The notes: generated by a model from the sequence alone, not told the origin. 18,212 nucleotides of DNA from an uncultured Lachnospiraceae bacterium (GCA_934371475.1 CAKRNX010000036.1:1-18212), one strand, 5' to 3'; counted from the first letter of the stretch, positions 6,587 to 13,849 are shown. Numbers and translations are program-made.

Positions 6587-7570
6587 TCACCTGCTCAGAC
6601 GCCACAGCTCGTCCTGCGCCGGACGATCCAGATATCGCACTTCCTCACCGTTGCGGATCAGGCGTCCGTTTTCACTGGTTGTCCGTCCAATTACAGCCGC
6701 CCGGATCCCCCGGTTCTGCAGCTCTGTGACGAGCGCATCTCCCCGGTCCGTACCTGCCAGCAGGGCTCCCTGTCCGTATAGCTGATAAGGATTGCAGTCA
6801 AAAAATTCTGTAATTTCTATCGTTTCCTGGCGGATCGGAATTTTTTTCAAACCCACTTCAAGGCCAACACCAGCACATTCCGCCATCTCCCACAGTGCAC
6901 CAAACACGCCTCCCTGGGATACATCATGCATGGCTGAAACCCCGAAGTGGATACACGCTCGTGCGGCCTCCCTTATCACATCACAAACATCAAATGCCCT
7001 CGCCGCCTCCATCAGGGTAAACGGATACCGCTTTTTCAGCCGTTCCTCTCCTGCCAGTGCCAAGACCACGGTTCCGGCCAGTCCGGCATACCCTGCCATC
7101 ACAAGATCCTGTCCCGGCCGCAGTGCTGCCGTCCGCCCGTCAAATACAGACTTTTCTGTCATACGGCTGCCTGATACGGTCAGCGTCAGCACCGGTCTTA
7201 TAACTGCATCACTGATCTCGGTATGACCGCCTGCGATGCGGATCTCAAGCCTGCCCGCAGCCTGACTCAGACCGTTCATCAGCCGCTTCAGTTCTTTTTC
7301 ATCCCACTCTGCCGGAAAAACGACCGAAATCATCGCATACTCCGCTCTGGCGCCGGAAACTGCCAGCCCGCAGACCGCATTCTCCAACATCATTTCCGGC
7401 GTCCGATCAAAAGTTCCTCCCACTGTACCGCTCACGCTGGCACAGCACTGATTCTGCCAGAAAGCGCAGTCCTCTCCAAAAGCTGCCTGCGCCCCCGCCG
7501 CCTGAACTTTGTGAAGTGGCCGCAGTACGGACCGATCTAACACTGCTTCTGATGCTTTGCCAGTTTTCAT
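6587..7570 (-). CDS. HypE-like AIR synthase-related protein, no C-terminal cysteine
   Basis: This 327-residue protein belongs to the PurM/ThiL/SelD/HypE ATP-binding superfamily. It shows GEDCAFW (32-38), where other members bind metal-nucleotide, GGHTE (114-118) and HDVSQGG (215-221). True hydrogenase-maturation HypE ends in a PRIC-type peptide whose cysteine carries the thiocarbamate that becomes the cyanide ligand. This protein ends LWRLSR and lacks that cysteine, and no other hyp gene is in the window. It is therefore better called an AIR synthase-related ATPase of unknown substrate. The ATG at 7570 matches the family N-terminus (MKTGK); its ribosome site is weak (AGG at seven bases). It stands alone between two hairpins. 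Confidence 0.85.
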   Translation of the reverse strand: MKTGKASEAVLDRSVLRPLHKVQAAGAQAAFGEDCAFWQNQCCASVSGTVGGTFDRTPEMMLENAVCGLAVSGARAEYAMISVVFPAEWDEKELKRLMNGLSQAAGRLEIRIAGGHTEISDAVIRPVLTLTVSGSRMTEKSVFDGRTAALRPGQDLVMAGYAGLAGTVVLALAGEERLKKRYPFTLMEAARAFDVCDVIREAARACIHFGVSAMHDVSQGGVFGALWEMAECAGVGLEVGLKKIPIRQETIEITEFFDCNPYQLYGQGALLAGTDRGDALVTELQNRGIRAAVIGRTTSENGRLIRNGEEVRYLDRPAQDELWRLSR

Positions 7571-7638
7571 ATCTCTGCCTGTTCTCCATTCTAAATACTG
7601 TGCGATGACGCCCGCCCAGATATTCCTGCCGGAAAGCG

Positions 7639-7683
7639 TGCGTCATTCAGACGCATATCTTCAGGAATGCCCCGGCATTCCTG
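7639..7683. repeat. Two tandem hairpins between vanW and the hypE-like gene
   Basis: The first hairpin is TGCGTC-ATTCA-GACGCA (7639-7655). The second, at 7662-7683, is CAGGAATGC-CCCG-GCATTCCTG, the second copy of the stem at 6557-6578. They occupy the middle of a 162-base spacer with no other feature. They could act in mRNA processing or as repeat elements; no T-run supports termination. Confidence 0.65.
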
Positions 7684-7732
7684 CTGCGGGGTACACACCA
7701 CTCATTTTCATGACCTATTTCTTATGCAGACT

Positions 7733-9358
7733 CTACTGCGCCATTCCTTCCGGTTCCGGAGGATCTACTGTCACGATCGTACCATCTCCGGTACTTCCAT
7801 CTCCGTAGCTTCCGGCACCGGTACTTCCGTCCCCCGTGCTGCCATCTCCATAGCTGGCGTCACCGCCGGTCGTGTTATTATCTGCGGCAGGTGCTTCCGT
7901 CGTGGGATTGGTATAAGCCGATGCAGACGCAATTACTGCCTGTACCTGGCTTAGATCATTCGTAGCAATCGCGCTGTACATAGCCTGCGTCAGCGCAGAA
8001 CTGCTGGAAACCACACCCACATCATAGGCGACTCCCACGGCCTGATATGTACTGCTGTTTACCTGCACTCTGTCCACAAGCTCCCCGTCTTCATAGATAT
8101 TTTTCCACAGTTCTGCCGTATAACCCGTATGTGGAGACTGTGTCTGGAGAAGATACCCCACATTCTGCTCTACATTCGGATACAGCTTGACACCGGTAGG
8201 CTCTGTCGTACTTGTTGTCACGCTTTCAAATGAAATACTGCGGTTGGCCGGACGTGTCTCATGCCCGTAAATCGTAAAAGAAAGCACTCCGCCATAGGCA
8301 TAACCTACAATATAGATTGGCGCGTCCGTATTGTTCGAAAATGCCAGATCCATGATACCTTCTGCGATAGCTGCATCCTTGGACAGGTCCACATAGCTGA
8401 CGCTCATCGTATGGTTGGAGCGGGCCAGCACATCCAGTTCAGCCTTCAGTACCGCATTGTATAACGTTGTTGATACCTGACAGATCCCCCCGCCGTAGGA
8501 ATCTACCACCCTGTTCTCCTCATAGGAAGGCGCAGGCTCATAGCCGTTCTCCGCAGTAAACGGGATCACCGCATCTGTCACAGAAAAACTCTCACCCGGG
8601 AACAGCAGAGTTCCGCTGATCTTAGCACATCCGTTCTCCACATTCACAGCTCTCGCATAGCTTGAGGAGGAATAATCCGTAGTGGCCGTCCCCAGCACAT
8701 CCTTTACTTTGCTCAGCTCTTCCTGGGTAATATCCGGCGATACCCGGTCTACTAACAGATCCACACTGATGCTGCTCTCGCCGTCCCATTCTTCAATCGC
8801 TTTCTCGACGGCGGTCACCGAATCATCCACTCTCAGCGTGATCCCATCTGTGCCTCCTTCTACTCCCGGAGTCCCGTCGTCCTGTGTATATACCGTGCCG
8901 TTCACCGGCTCTGTATTGTAAACACTGCATCCTTCCACAAACTCACGGCATGCGCTGCTGTCTGTAGTGAATGTCAGTTCATATTCCTTATTCTGATGCT
9001 CCAGATCCCGCTGATCTTTATATCTTTTTACGATATTTCCGGTGGTTCCCAGATTTTTTATTTCATTAATAATCTGTTTGTTTTCCCATTCCAGTCCCAG
9101 CTCATTCAGTGTGGTGGAAATCTGATTGTCTCCCATGTTCAGCGTAACGGTTGCCTCACCCATCTGGCTGACTTTCTGTGAAACTGCATCGGAAGCCTGC
9201 TGTACGGTCATCCCGCTGACATCGATCCCTTCAATATAAACACCGTTACTGATCACAGTGTCATTTTCATGCGCCCAGACACCGGTTCCTGCTCCGAAAC
9301 ATACTGTGCCTGCCAGTGCAAACGCCGCAATATATCCCATTAATTTTCTGATTTTCAT
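7733..9358 (-). CDS. VanW family cell-wall protein with Gly/Ser/Asp-rich tail
   Basis: This 541-residue exported protein begins with a signal peptide (K/R-rich start, hydrophobic 8-24, likely cleavage near VWA-HE). Residues 30-220 resemble the YoaR-type putative peptidoglycan-binding region. The VanW domain follows (about 222-350) with its signature GGGICQVSTTLYNA (289-302). About 365-447 looks like a G5 domain, also linked to wall binding. The tail is low complexity: a T/A/N-rich linker, then repeats of SYGDGSTGDGSTG (about 501-527). VanW proteins are common in Clostridia and their role is undefined. The start at 9358 has AAAGGA five bases upstream, and a MITE-like element lies 23 bases beyond. 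Confidence 0.92.
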   Translation of the reverse strand: MKIRKLMGYIAAFALAGTVCFGAGTGVWAHENDTVISNGVYIEGIDVSGMTVQQASDAVSQKVSQMGEATVTLNMGDNQISTTLNELGLEWENKQIINEIKNLGTTGNIVKRYKDQRDLEHQNKEYELTFTTDSSACREFVEGCSVYNTEPVNGTVYTQDDGTPGVEGGTDGITLRVDDSVTAVEKAIEEWDGESSISVDLLVDRVSPDITQEELSKVKDVLGTATTDYSSSSYARAVNVENGCAKISGTLLFPGESFSVTDAVIPFTAENGYEPAPSYEENRVVDSYGGGICQVSTTLYNAVLKAELDVLARSNHTMSVSYVDLSKDAAIAEGIMDLAFSNNTDAPIYIVGYAYGGVLSFTIYGHETRPANRSISFESVTTSTTEPTGVKLYPNVEQNVGYLLQTQSPHTGYTAELWKNIYEDGELVDRVQVNSSTYQAVGVAYDVGVVSSSSALTQAMYSAIATNDLSQVQAVIASASAYTNPTTEAPAADNNTTGGDASYGDGSTGDGSTGAGSYGDGSTGDGTIVTVDPPEPEGMAQ

Positions 9359-9383
9359 ATACTTCCTTTCAGGTCTTACTCTA

Positions 9384-9511
9384 GAGTGTGTTTGAAAAAG
9401 GCTTTTTGTGAACTGCGAATTCCAGTTTGTGGGAGATTTCGCCCGAATGAGGGCAAAATATACCGCAAAGTGGGGCTCGCAGATCGCGGAAATGTTTTTT
9501 CAAACACGCTT
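9384..9511. mobile_element. MITE-like element with terminal inverted repeats
   Basis: A 128-bp stretch is bounded by imperfect terminal inverted repeats: GTGTTTGAAAAA (9388-9399) is the exact complement of 9496-9507. Similarity extends outward to a TA dinucleotide on both sides (9382-9383, 9512-9513), which would fit the TA target duplication of IS630/mariner-type elements. It has no coding capacity. Internal small hairpins are present (AACTG/CAGTT and GCCC/GGGC). It lies between the small membrane-protein gene and vanW. Mobility is inferred from structure alone. Confidence 0.6.
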
Positions 9512-9546
9512 TAGTATTCTTGCTGCAAGGTAGAGCCTGCCGATTA

Positions 9547-9588
9547 CGGAAAAGCTGCCCGGGGAATGCTTTTCCGCCCGCCCCGGGC
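9547..9588. repeat. Two interlocked perfect stems
   Basis: CGGAAAAGC (9547-9555) pairs with GCTTTTCCG (9568-9576), and GCCCGGGG (9557-9564) pairs with CCCCGGGC (9581-9588). The arms interleave in pseudoknot order. The linkers (1, 3 and 4 bases) look too short for both stems to form fully at once, so they are probably alternatives. Confidence 0.6.
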
Positions 9589-9614
9589 CTCATTCTTCAG
9601 CTCTCTTTACACTC

Positions 9615-9656
9615 CGTTTCGCTCGGCGCAAAGCCATTATCCACCGGACAATGCGC
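9615..9656 (-). repeat. Dispersed palindromic repeat, copy B
   Basis: This 42-base stretch matches 13953-13994 at 38 of 42 positions. Its core on the minus strand is CATTGTCC-GGT-GGATAATG, an 8-bp stem with one G-U pair. A 20-base part with its left flank (9610-9629) also matches 2694-2713 with one difference. The unit lies just after the small membrane-protein gene. Confidence 0.75.
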
Positions 9657-9672
9657 ACTCTCCTGCGTCAGC

Positions 9673-9780
9673 TTACATCAGCGCACCGAGGATTGTTGTT
9701 ACTACCATCGCCAGCACAAGCACAATGACGATAACGCCCGCGATAATCCTTGTCTTCTTGGAATTGTTAAAATTCATCAT
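9673..9780 (-). CDS. 35-residue single-span membrane protein
   Basis: The frame starts at the ATG at 9780 (a second ATG follows directly) with AGAGGTG seven bases upstream. The product has a short polar N-terminus with a basic patch (NSKKTR, residues 6-11). One hydrophobic segment (about 12-34) follows, rich in I, V and L, with the protein ending GALM. The basic patch before the helix predicts a cytoplasmic N-terminus. A promoter with 17-base spacing and a leader hairpin lie upstream, so it is expressed independently of the radical SAM gene. The hydrophobic pattern, ribosome site and promoter together make it likely to be real. I recognise no named family; a small envelope or regulatory protein is possible. 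Confidence 0.75.
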   Translation of the reverse strand: MMNFNNSKKTRIIAGVIVIVLVLAMVVTTILGALM

Positions 9781-9813
9781 AATCTGTCACCTCTCTGTCT
9801 GCATAATTTCCGC

Positions 9814-9831
9814 TCCGACAACCGTGTCGGA
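9814..9831 (-). promoter_or_regulatory. Leader hairpin of the small membrane-protein gene
   Basis: TCCGACA-CGGT-TGTCGGA on the minus strand forms a perfect 7-bp stem with a four-base loop, between the predicted start (about 9846) and the ATG at 9780. It ends about 15 bases before the ribosome site. It may protect the 5' end or bind a regulator; no T-run follows. Confidence 0.55.
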
Positions 9832-9852
9832 CACGCTCACAGCTTTTGTATC

Positions 9853-9881
9853 ATTGTAAAATATTTTAAAAAAACCTACAA
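9853..9881 (-). promoter_or_regulatory. Sigma-A promoter of the small membrane-protein gene
   Basis: On the minus strand, TTGTAG (9876-9881) and TACAAT (9853-9858) are 17 bases apart, with an A/T-rich spacer. The start would fall near 9846, giving a leader of about 65 bases. No other strong promoter was found between here and vanW, so vanW may share this transcript. Confidence 0.7.
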
Positions 9882-9911
9882 GTGCCTTTTCCAATATTTC
9901 ATAAAATCATA

Positions 9912-9990
9912 AGCTTTCTGCATGTTACAGCTTGTGGAAGATGTCACCTGGCACCTGTAAACTGCAGCTTTCTGAAACTTGCCGCTTGTG
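9912..9990 (-). repeat. Imperfect direct repeat after the radical SAM gene
   Basis: Two 25-base units (9912-9936 and 9966-9990) share AGCTTTCTG at one end and GCTTGTG at the other, with nine differing bases between, repeating at a 54-base period. No gene or terminator is evident here. Confidence 0.6.
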
Positions 9991-10000
9991 AAACTCCCTT

Positions 10001-11734
10001 TCAGACATGCTCCAGCCGAATGGTTCTCGCATCCTTTGTCAGCGGATCCCTTCTGCTGTAATCAAACAGCATCCAGGACTCCTCCGGATCACCATTTTCC
10101 GGATTTCTCGTGAAATGTTCCAGATGCGTCATCTTCATCAGCTGCTTCCAGTGATACTCTCTGTACCCTTCAAGCCACCGCCGCTCCGTCTCTTCTCTCC
10201 TGTAAAACTCCGCCGTCTGATCCCTATATTCTGAAAGATCCGGCGCCCACTGCGGCCTTGTCTTTGCATTCTCCCTCAGATACAGATCCATCAGCAGCGT
10301 CTCATCATACCAGTCCGCCTGCTCCGGATCTTTCCTGCGCGCAAACTGCCGCAGCGCATCCAGTCTCTGTGCCCGCGAAAGCGACAGCTCCGACCATCCC
10401 CTCTCTGAATAACAGTCAGCCAGCTCCTCATAGAGATCAAACGGCTTGTCGTAAAGCCTCTCCAGCGCCCTTACCGTATGGACAAACTGACCGCTGTTAT
10501 AATAAATCTCCAGCATATCTTCCACACCTTTCAGCTTCAGAATACTGTCAAAGTCAAGCCAGTGGGTAGAAAGCACTTCATACACCGGTCTTTTGCGGCT
10601 CACAATACCGTACCTGTCAGCCTCCTGCCGGATTCCTGAGCCGCGCAGCACTTTTAAAAATCCAAGCTGCAGTTCGTGAGGATGCAGGCTATATACATCA
10701 CAGAATGATTCCCTGAAACTTGTATAATCTTCATAGGGAAGCCCTGCAATCAGATCCAGATGAAGATGGATGTTGCCCGCAGTCAGAATCCTGCGCGATA
10801 CTTCCGCAATCCTGCCAAAATCCGTATTTCGGTGAACTGCTTCCAGAGTCTGCGGGTTTGTAGACTGCACGCCGATCTCCAGCTGTACCAGTCCCGGCCG
10901 CATTCGGGCGAGCAGTTCCATCTCATCATCCTGCAGGATATCCGCCTCTATCTCAAAATGGAAATTTGTCTTCCCATTGTCATGCTCCAAAATATAGTTC
11001 CAGATCTTCATGGCATGGGCATGGTTGCAGTTAAATGTCCGATCCACAAATTTGACCTGCGGGACACAGTGATCCAGGAAAAACTGCAGCTCCTTCTCTA
11101 CCAGTGCCTCACTGCGGAACCGCACCCTCTTATCGATCGAAGAGAGGCAGTAACTGCAGCGGAACGGACATCCCCTGCTGGTCTCATAGTAAATAATCTT
11201 GTTCGTAAATTCCTCGATCTGCCCGTACACAAAGGGAATCTCATCCATATCCATCAGTTCATCCGATCCCGGCATCCGATTCTCTATGATACTTCCGCCA
11301 TCTCGGTAGACGAGCCCTGCAATCTCTGCCAGACTGCCCTTTTGCTCCTGATAATATTCCATCAGCTGAAGAAATATCTTTTCTCCCTCGCCCCGCATGA
11401 TACCGGTAATCTCCGGATGTGCTTCCATCCGCTCCCGGCAGTCAAACGATACTTCCGGACCTCCGAGCCAGATCTGCACATCGGGCAGAACCAGATGCAC
11501 ATTCTCCATAATGTCCAGCACATACTCCATATTCCATATATAACAGGAAAAAGCCAGAATATCCGGCTTTTTTCGATAAATTTCCTGTAATATATAATCT
11601 TTTTGCTGGTTAATGGTGAACTCGGCAAGTTCAATACAATCCGCATATCTGGCGGCATAGGCCCGCAGGCTGTATACCGCCAGATTGGAATGAATATATT
11701 TGGCGTTAATCGCCGTCAGCACTGTCTTCTTCAT
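10001..11734 (-). CDS. B12-binding-type radical SAM protein (DUF4080 type)
   Basis: This is a 577-residue protein. An N-terminal Rossmann-like region (about 1-140) corresponds to the cobalamin-binding position of this class but lacks an obvious DxHxxG motif. A radical SAM domain follows, with the cluster ligands in CPFRCSYC (about 189-196). The C-terminal third has the look of DUF4080 and ends near residue 577. The reaction is unknown. The stop of the glucokinase is followed at once by an in-frame TTG (11749) and, five codons later, an ATG (11734). Neither has a good ribosome site. I chose the ATG because MKKTVLTAIN fits the family N-terminus; coupling to glucokinase translation is likely. 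Confidence 0.88.
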   Translation of the reverse strand: MKKTVLTAINAKYIHSNLAVYSLRAYAARYADCIELAEFTINQQKDYILQEIYRKKPDILAFSCYIWNMEYVLDIMENVHLVLPDVQIWLGGPEVSFDCRERMEAHPEITGIMRGEGEKIFLQLMEYYQEQKGSLAEIAGLVYRDGGSIIENRMPGSDELMDMDEIPFVYGQIEEFTNKIIYYETSRGCPFRCSYCLSSIDKRVRFRSEALVEKELQFFLDHCVPQVKFVDRTFNCNHAHAMKIWNYILEHDNGKTNFHFEIEADILQDDEMELLARMRPGLVQLEIGVQSTNPQTLEAVHRNTDFGRIAEVSRRILTAGNIHLHLDLIAGLPYEDYTSFRESFCDVYSLHPHELQLGFLKVLRGSGIRQEADRYGIVSRKRPVYEVLSTHWLDFDSILKLKGVEDMLEIYYNSGQFVHTVRALERLYDKPFDLYEELADCYSERGWSELSLSRAQRLDALRQFARRKDPEQADWYDETLLMDLYLRENAKTRPQWAPDLSEYRDQTAEFYRREETERRWLEGYREYHWKQLMKMTHLEHFTRNPENGDPEESWMLFDYSRRDPLTKDARTIRLEHV

Positions 11735-11749
11735 CACAGCTGCCGGCAA

Positions 11750-12685
11750 TCAGAGTACCATCTTGGCTGCGCCATAAATGCCAGCGTCATTTCCCAGAGA
11801 AGCCAGCGCAAATTTTGCATTGCGGCATGCGGAAAATGCATATTTCTGATAGTATTTTTCTACAAAGCTCAGCAGGATCGGACCTGCTTTGGACACGCCG
11901 CCGCCGATTACAAAGACTTCCGGATCGGTCACGCACGCGAATACTGCCAGAGTCTTTCCAAGATAATGTCCAAAGCGCTCTGCCACACGGATTGCCAGCG
12001 CATCGCCTTCTTTTACCGCATCAAAAACAGCCTTTGCAGATACCTCTTCTCTTCCTCTGAGAACGGACGCCTCATCACAGGAAGCCAATTCCTCTCTGGC
12101 CAGACGCGCAATACCTGTAGCGGAAGCCACCTGCTCCAGACAGCCACAGTTGCCGCAGTTGCAGGCATCTTTGATCGCATCTTCAACATGGGCATGTCCG
12201 ATCTCGCCGCCGGCACCGTGTGATCCTGTCAGGATCTTGTCATTGATAATCACGCCGCCGCCGATGCCGGTTCCCAGAGTCACCATGATCAGATTATGGT
12301 AGCCTACACCGCCGCCTTTCCACTGCTCGCCCAGGGCAGCCACATTGGCATCATTTCCTGCCTTTACCTTCAGTCCGGTCATCTGCTCCATCTCTTTTAC
12401 AATATGTACATAGCCCCAGTGCAGGTTTACTGCTACCGGAACCTCCCCTTCATCGTTCACCGGCCCCGGAACGCCGATGCCCACGCCGGCGATCTCATCG
12501 CGGTTCATGCTGCGCTCTTCAATCTTTGCATTGATGGAAGCAGCCACATCCGGCAGGATATTTTTGCCGTTATCCTCCGTTCTGGTGGGAACTTCCCATT
12601 TCTCCAGCACCTCGCCGTCAATGCCGAAAAGTCCGCATTTCACTGTTGTTCCGCCTACGTCAATTCCAAAACAATACTTATCCAT
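11750..12685 (-). CDS. glk: ROK family glucokinase
   Basis: This 311-residue cytoplasmic sugar kinase phosphorylates glucose with ATP to feed glycolysis. It has the phosphate-binding DVGGT (9-13), catalytic D112 in GNDANVAALGE, GTGIGGG (138-144), and the ROK zinc site: H164 with C175, C177, C180 and C182 in CNCGNCGC. The length and motifs are normal for Firmicute GlcK. The start is the ATG at 12685, eight bases after AAAGGTGG; the frame continues upstream without a ribosome site. Location after hprK places it in a carbon-control neighbourhood. The family also includes N-acetylhexosamine kinases, but the zinc-motif spacing and overall match favour glucokinase. Confidence 0.92.
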   Translation of the reverse strand: MDKYCFGIDVGGTTVKCGLFGIDGEVLEKWEVPTRTEDNGKNILPDVAASINAKIEERSMNRDEIAGVGIGVPGPVNDEGEVPVAVNLHWGYVHIVKEMEQMTGLKVKAGNDANVAALGEQWKGGGVGYHNLIMVTLGTGIGGGVIINDKILTGSHGAGGEIGHAHVEDAIKDACNCGNCGCLEQVASATGIARLAREELASCDEASVLRGREEVSAKAVFDAVKEGDALAIRVAERFGHYLGKTLAVFACVTDPEVFVIGGGVSKAGPILLSFVEKYYQKYAFSACRNAKFALASLGNDAGIYGAAKMVL

Positions 12686-12720
12686 TCTTGTATCCACCTT
12701 TATTTTATAATATTTTGATA

Positions 12721-12779
12721 CAAGCAAGTCCCCGCCCCCTGCTTATTACTTTTCACAACTGAAGCAGGGGACTTACTTG
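12721..12779 (-). repeat. Long bulged hairpin between hprK and glk
   Basis: Two 9-bp helices stack with a 6-base bulge (12730-12735): CAAGCAAGT (12721-12729) with ACTTACTTG (12771-12779), and CCCCTGCTT (12736-12744) with AAGCAGGGG (12762-12770). The only imperfect pair is G-U on the minus-strand RNA. The left arm without the bulge recurs exactly at 16176-16193. It is followed by TATCAAAATATT, not a clean T-run, so termination is possible but not standard. Confidence 0.65.
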
Positions 12780-12791
12780 ATTTTATTACAT

Positions 12792-13736
12792 TTATTTGTT
12801 TAACTTGTTCATATTACGCATCAGACTGTTCTGCACACGATTGTACAGCTCCTTCGCTGCATTGTAACCCATCTTCTTCTGTCTGTGATTAACTGCGGCA
12901 CACTCTACAATCACGGCCAGGTTACGGCCGGGACGGATAGGCAGCGAATGGCAGACTACCTTGTTGCCTAAGAATTCCGTATATTCCTCTTCCAGACCCA
13001 GACGGTCGTACTCCTTATCGCGATTCCACTCCTCCAGCTTGATGACCAGATCGATGTTGCCCGTATTCTTTACGCTCTCTACACCGAACAGCGTCTTGAC
13101 ATCGATAATACCAATGCCTCGCAGCTCAATAAAATGTCTCGTGATGTCCGGTGCCGTACCGATCAGCGTATCATCGCTGACTTTCCTGATCTCCAACACA
13201 TCATCTGTAATCAGACGGTGTCCTCGCTTGATCAGCTCCAGGGCAGCTTCACTCTTACCGATACCGCTCTCTCCCATAATCAGAATACCTTCACCATATA
13301 CATCCACCAGCACACCGTGAATAGAAATACAGGGAGCCAGCTCCACATTCAGCCAGCGGATTACCTCAGCCATAAATGCAGATGTCGCCTTCTTTGTCTT
13401 AAAAATCGGTATCTCATATTTTCTTGCCAGCTCCAGCATATCCTCATCCGGATCTGTCATAGTCGTATAAATCAGACACGGGATCTTATAAGAAAGCATC
13501 TTCTCATACACCGGTACCTTTTGCTCGCGGGACAGATGCTCCAGATACGTATACTCCACATATCCGATAATCTGTACGCGCTCCGCGTCGAAATGATCAA
13601 AATATCCTGTCAGCTGCAGGGCAGGACGGTTTACCTCTGTAGTAATAATTTTTTTTTCGGAAATGTTGATCTCCGGTGTCAAATTCTTCAGCTTCATCTT
13701 ATCCGCCAGTTTTGACAGCGCTACACTATTGCTCAT
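12792..13736 (-). CDS. hprK: HPr(Ser) kinase/phosphorylase
   Basis: This 314-residue enzyme phosphorylates Ser-46 of HPr with ATP and reverses the reaction with phosphate, setting carbon catabolite repression in Firmicutes. It has an N-terminal domain (1-130) and a C-terminal kinase core. The core carries H140 in SIHG, the Walker A loop GESGIGKS (155-162) and the family signature HFIELRGIGIID (201-212). The start is the ATG at 13736 with AAGGAG seven bases upstream; the open frame continues to 13925 but runs through the leader and promoter. A promoter lies about 160 bases upstream. The uvrC, hprK, glk order is one I associate with related Clostridia. No irregularity is seen. Confidence 0.96.
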   Translation of the reverse strand: MSNSVALSKLADKMKLKNLTPEINISEKKIITTEVNRPALQLTGYFDHFDAERVQIIGYVEYTYLEHLSREQKVPVYEKMLSYKIPCLIYTTMTDPDEDMLELARKYEIPIFKTKKATSAFMAEVIRWLNVELAPCISIHGVLVDVYGEGILIMGESGIGKSEAALELIKRGHRLITDDVLEIRKVSDDTLIGTAPDITRHFIELRGIGIIDVKTLFGVESVKNTGNIDLVIKLEEWNRDKEYDRLGLEEEYTEFLGNKVVCHSLPIRPGRNLAVIVECAAVNHRQKKMGYNAAKELYNRVQNSLMRNMNKLNK

Positions 13737-13791
13737 ACCCTTTCTCCTTCTCTGATAGTAGGATGCCGGAATCACCGCCCGCACCATACAT

Positions 13792-13849
13792 AACAAAAGA
13801 GTGCTTCGCATACTCCGCGGGCTGCAACTTTGACAGCACAACTTTTGTT
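13792..13849 (-). promoter_or_regulatory. Long hairpin in the hprK leader
   Basis: AACAAAAG (13792-13799) pairs with CTTTTGTT (13842-13849). After a small internal loop GTGCT (13801-13805) pairs with AGCAC (13835-13839), enclosing about 29 bases. It occupies the middle of a leader of about 154 bases and ends 55 bases before the start codon. A 35-codon frame (13772-13879) runs through it, with only GGGA as possible ribosome site. Either a regulatory leader or a dispersed repeat is possible. Confidence 0.45.

Noticed and set aside
6587..7570. HypE as part of a hydrogenase maturation cluster
   Set aside because: The terminal cysteine is missing and no other hyp or hydrogenase gene is present.
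7407..7646. 79-codon minus frame starting upstream of the hypE-like gene
   Set aside because: It runs out of frame into the hypE-like gene, ends in low-quality Ser/Gly sequence and would displace a gene with intact motifs.
7733..9358. VanW protein as evidence of vancomycin resistance
   Set aside because: VanW homologues are widespread in Clostridia without van operons, and no vanH, vanA, vanX, vanR or vanS gene is here.
12721..12779. Hairpin as a standard hprK terminator
   Set aside because: The stem is strong but no uninterrupted T-run follows on the minus strand, and its arm recurs as a repeat elsewhere.
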